A DNA stretch of 64,000 nt from Candidatus Gastranaerophilales bacterium (lineage in GTDB: Bacteria > Cyanobacteriota > Vampirovibrionia > Gastranaerophilales > Gastranaerophilaceae), in contig CALUWC010000009.1 in assembly GCA_944324395.1 (NCBI GenBank), positions 26,281 to 90,280 on the forward strand, in the 5' to 3' direction. The notes beneath the pieces were generated by a model, which saw only the letters and a program-made list of their open reading frames with translations, was not told the DNA's origin and did not search any database. Numbering within the stretch: position 1 is the first letter of the stretch; each line of letters begins with the position of its first letter. Shown one piece after another: positions 62,442-64,000 of the stretch. Made by a program: the position numbers and the translations under genes.

Positions 62442-63986
62442 ATGGATATGTTTTGTTTTCAATGTGAGCAAACATCAATGGGTAAAGGCTGTATGAAATC
62501 AGGTGTATGTGGTAAACAAGCTGATACAGCCAATTTGCAGGATGAACTTACAAGTGAAATTATAAGACTTGCAATTTGTACTGAATATTCTGATGAAAAT
62601 ACAGAACTTATAATTAACGGACTTTTTGCAACTATAACAAATGTTAATTTTGATAATACATCTATAAATACATTGATTAACAAAGTAAAAGACAGAGTTC
62701 AATGTGACAATAGTTTTAATATAAAAACAATTTGGAATGCCGATAATAAGGATATTAGAAGCTTAAAATCATTAATACTTTTCGGTCTGAAAGGTATGGC
62801 GGCATACGCTTATCATGCTAGAATTTTGGGTTATAAAGATAACAATATTGATGAATTTTTTTATGAAGCATTACGGGCAATTTCAAAAAATCTTTCAACA
62901 GAAGAATTAACCAATCTGGTTTTAAAAACAGGCAAGATAAATTTAAAATGCATGGAACTTTTGGACAAAGCAAACACTGAAACTTACGGAATTCCTAAAC
63001 CCGTAGAAGTAACAACAAATATAGAAAAAGGTCCATTTATCGTTGTAACCGGACATGATTTGCATGATCTAGCGATACTGCTTGAACAAACAAAAGACAA
63101 AGGAATAAATATATATACTCATGGGGAAATGCTGCCTGCACATGCATATCCAGAACTGAATAAATACTCTCATCTGAAGGGAAATTTCGGAACAGCGTGG
63201 CAAAATCAGCAGAAAGAATTTGATAATATTCCTGCCGCAGTACTGTTCACCACAAATTGTATAATGCCGCCAAAAGACAATTATAAAGACAGAGTATTTA
63301 CAACTTCTGTAGTTGAATATCCGGAATGCGTACATATTGAAGAGAATAAAGATTTTACACCTGTGATAGAAAAAGCCCTTGAACTTGGCGGGTACAAGGG
63401 AGATAAAATTATGACAGGTATCAACGGAGGAAATAAATTAACCGTAGGATTCGGACATAATACAGTACTTGCAGGAGCCGAAAAAATAATTGAAGCTGTA
63501 AAAAATGGTAAAATTAGTCATATATTTCTTGTCGGAGGCTGTGACGGAGCTAAACCGGGCAGAAATTACTATACCGAATTTGTAAAACAAACTCCGAAAG
63601 ATACACTCGTCTTAACACTTGCCTGCGGCAAATACAGATTTAATGATCTTGAGCTTGGAGATATTGACGGTATCCCGAGACTTCTTGATATGGGACAATG
63701 CAATGATGCATATTCGGCTGTTAATGTAGCATTTGAATTAGCAAAAACGTTTAATTGTGAAGTAAATGATTTGCCACTGTCACTGGTCATATCTTGGTAT
63801 GAACAAAAAGCTGTTTGTATACTTTTAACTCTCTTGTATCTGGGAATAGAAAATATCAGATTAGGACCAACCCTGCCGGCGTTTGTATCTCCAAACATTT
63901 TAGAATTCCTTGTTAAAAAATTTAAAATTAAACAAAACACAACCCCAGAACAAGATCTGAAAGAAATATTAAATAAAAAAATATAG
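62442..63986 (+). CDS. hcp: Hybrid cluster protein (hydroxylamine/NO reductase type)
   Basis: Iron-sulfur enzyme that reduces NO or hydroxylamine and protects anaerobes from nitrosative stress. The N-terminal cluster motif CFQCEQTSMGKGCMKSGVC has the spacing of class I proteins. Hybrid-cluster ligand regions are seen in VVTGHDLHDL, THGEMLPAHAYPEL, FTTNCIMPP, YPECVHIEE, LVGGCDGAKPGRNYY and LTLACGKYRFN. At 514 residues it is class I length. The start has acgggagaataaaa upstream. The associated reductase Hcr is not in the window. Confidence 0.96.
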   Translation: MDMFCFQCEQTSMGKGCMKSGVCGKQADTANLQDELTSEIIRLAICTEYSDENTELIINGLFATITNVNFDNTSINTLINKVKDRVQCDNSFNIKTIWNADNKDIRSLKSLILFGLKGMAAYAYHARILGYKDNNIDEFFYEALRAISKNLSTEELTNLVLKTGKINLKCMELLDKANTETYGIPKPVEVTTNIEKGPFIVVTGHDLHDLAILLEQTKDKGINIYTHGEMLPAHAYPELNKYSHLKGNFGTAWQNQQKEFDNIPAAVLFTTNCIMPPKDNYKDRVFTTSVVEYPECVHIEENKDFTPVIEKALELGGYKGDKIMTGINGGNKLTVGFGHNTVLAGAEKIIEAVKNGKISHIFLVGGCDGAKPGRNYYTEFVKQTPKDTLVLTLACGKYRFNDLELGDIDGIPRLLDMGQCNDAYSAVNVAFELAKTFNCEVNDLPLSLVISWYEQKAVCILLTLLYLGIENIRLGPTLPAFVSPNILEFLVKKFKIKQNTTPEQDLKEILNKKI

Positions 63987-64000
63987 CAGACAACACAAAA

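Overview
The window is compact, AT-rich bacterial chromosome (about one third G+C by eye) with short intergenic gaps and genes on both strands. I see no rRNA or tRNA gene, CRISPR array, insertion sequence or prophage. The envelope is Gram-negative: a GT9 heptosyltransferase-type enzyme, a beta-barrel porin, an OmpA-like protein, Lgt with a lipoprotein, and MurJ. It also has a flagellar or type III export operon, a sigma-28-type factor, prepilin-like proteins with FTLxE cleavage sites, SpoIID without sporulation genes, anaerobe-type redox proteins (hybrid cluster protein, flavoredoxin-rubredoxin) and no photosynthesis genes. This suggests a non-photosynthetic gut relative of Cyanobacteria (Gastranaerophilales / Melainabacteria). 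That placement is inference from gene content and remembered protein style, not a database match.

Layout. 1-9350: 3' end of topA, an aroE with a long low-complexity N-terminal extension, bioB, a FliA-like sigma factor, an OmpA-like protein, an M16-like protein without its zinc motif, comM and a GT9 glycosyltransferase. 9450-16510: an unknown membrane protein, dapF, the rpsF-ssb-rpsR operon with a clear terminator, a lone AbrB-like protein, spoIID, murJ and two small membrane proteins. 16511-27345: cysS, an MpaA-like peptidase, a HAD-like protein, two tandem XRE regulators, gyrA, a two-gene cassette of a CapA-like protein and a radical SAM-acetyltransferase fusion, and comFC. 27400-33133: a four-gene run with a secreted GxSxG protein and nagZ, then glyA and a WecA/MraY-family transferase. 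33300-36290: unknown proteins, then a TPR lipoprotein followed by lgt.

36400-43510 is one long co-directional cluster: an orphan ClpX zinc-binding domain, a helical-repeat protein, ruvX, a DUF1292 protein, a protein made only of three Clp N-domains, tilS, hpt and a histidine kinase. Next comes a tiny self-contained transcription unit (43528-43730) with its own promoter, a 26-codon reading frame containing four TCC codons, and a terminator. 45350-52040 holds a flavoredoxin-rubredoxin, a second orphan histidine kinase and the export operon fliN-like/fliO/fliP/fliQ/fliR. 52200-64000 has a small HTH protein, a PLP decarboxylase, a porin with an EF-hand-like loop, two prepilin-like genes, a start-less XRE remnant, dnaK, ybaK, a DUF4186 protein, an MFS transporter and hcp.

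The observations most worth following are: (1) an in-frame internal ribosome site in the fliN-like gene that would make a separate C-terminal SpoA protein, as in type III secretion SctQ; (2) ATPase-free Clp substrate-recognition domains in two genes of one cluster; (3) the radical SAM-hexapeptide acyltransferase fusion next to a CapA-like protein; (4) the 43.5-kb micro-gene or sRNA; and (5) a recurrent -10 box placed 6-7 nt before ATG codons that lack a Shine-Dalgarno site, which suggests leaderless mRNAs.
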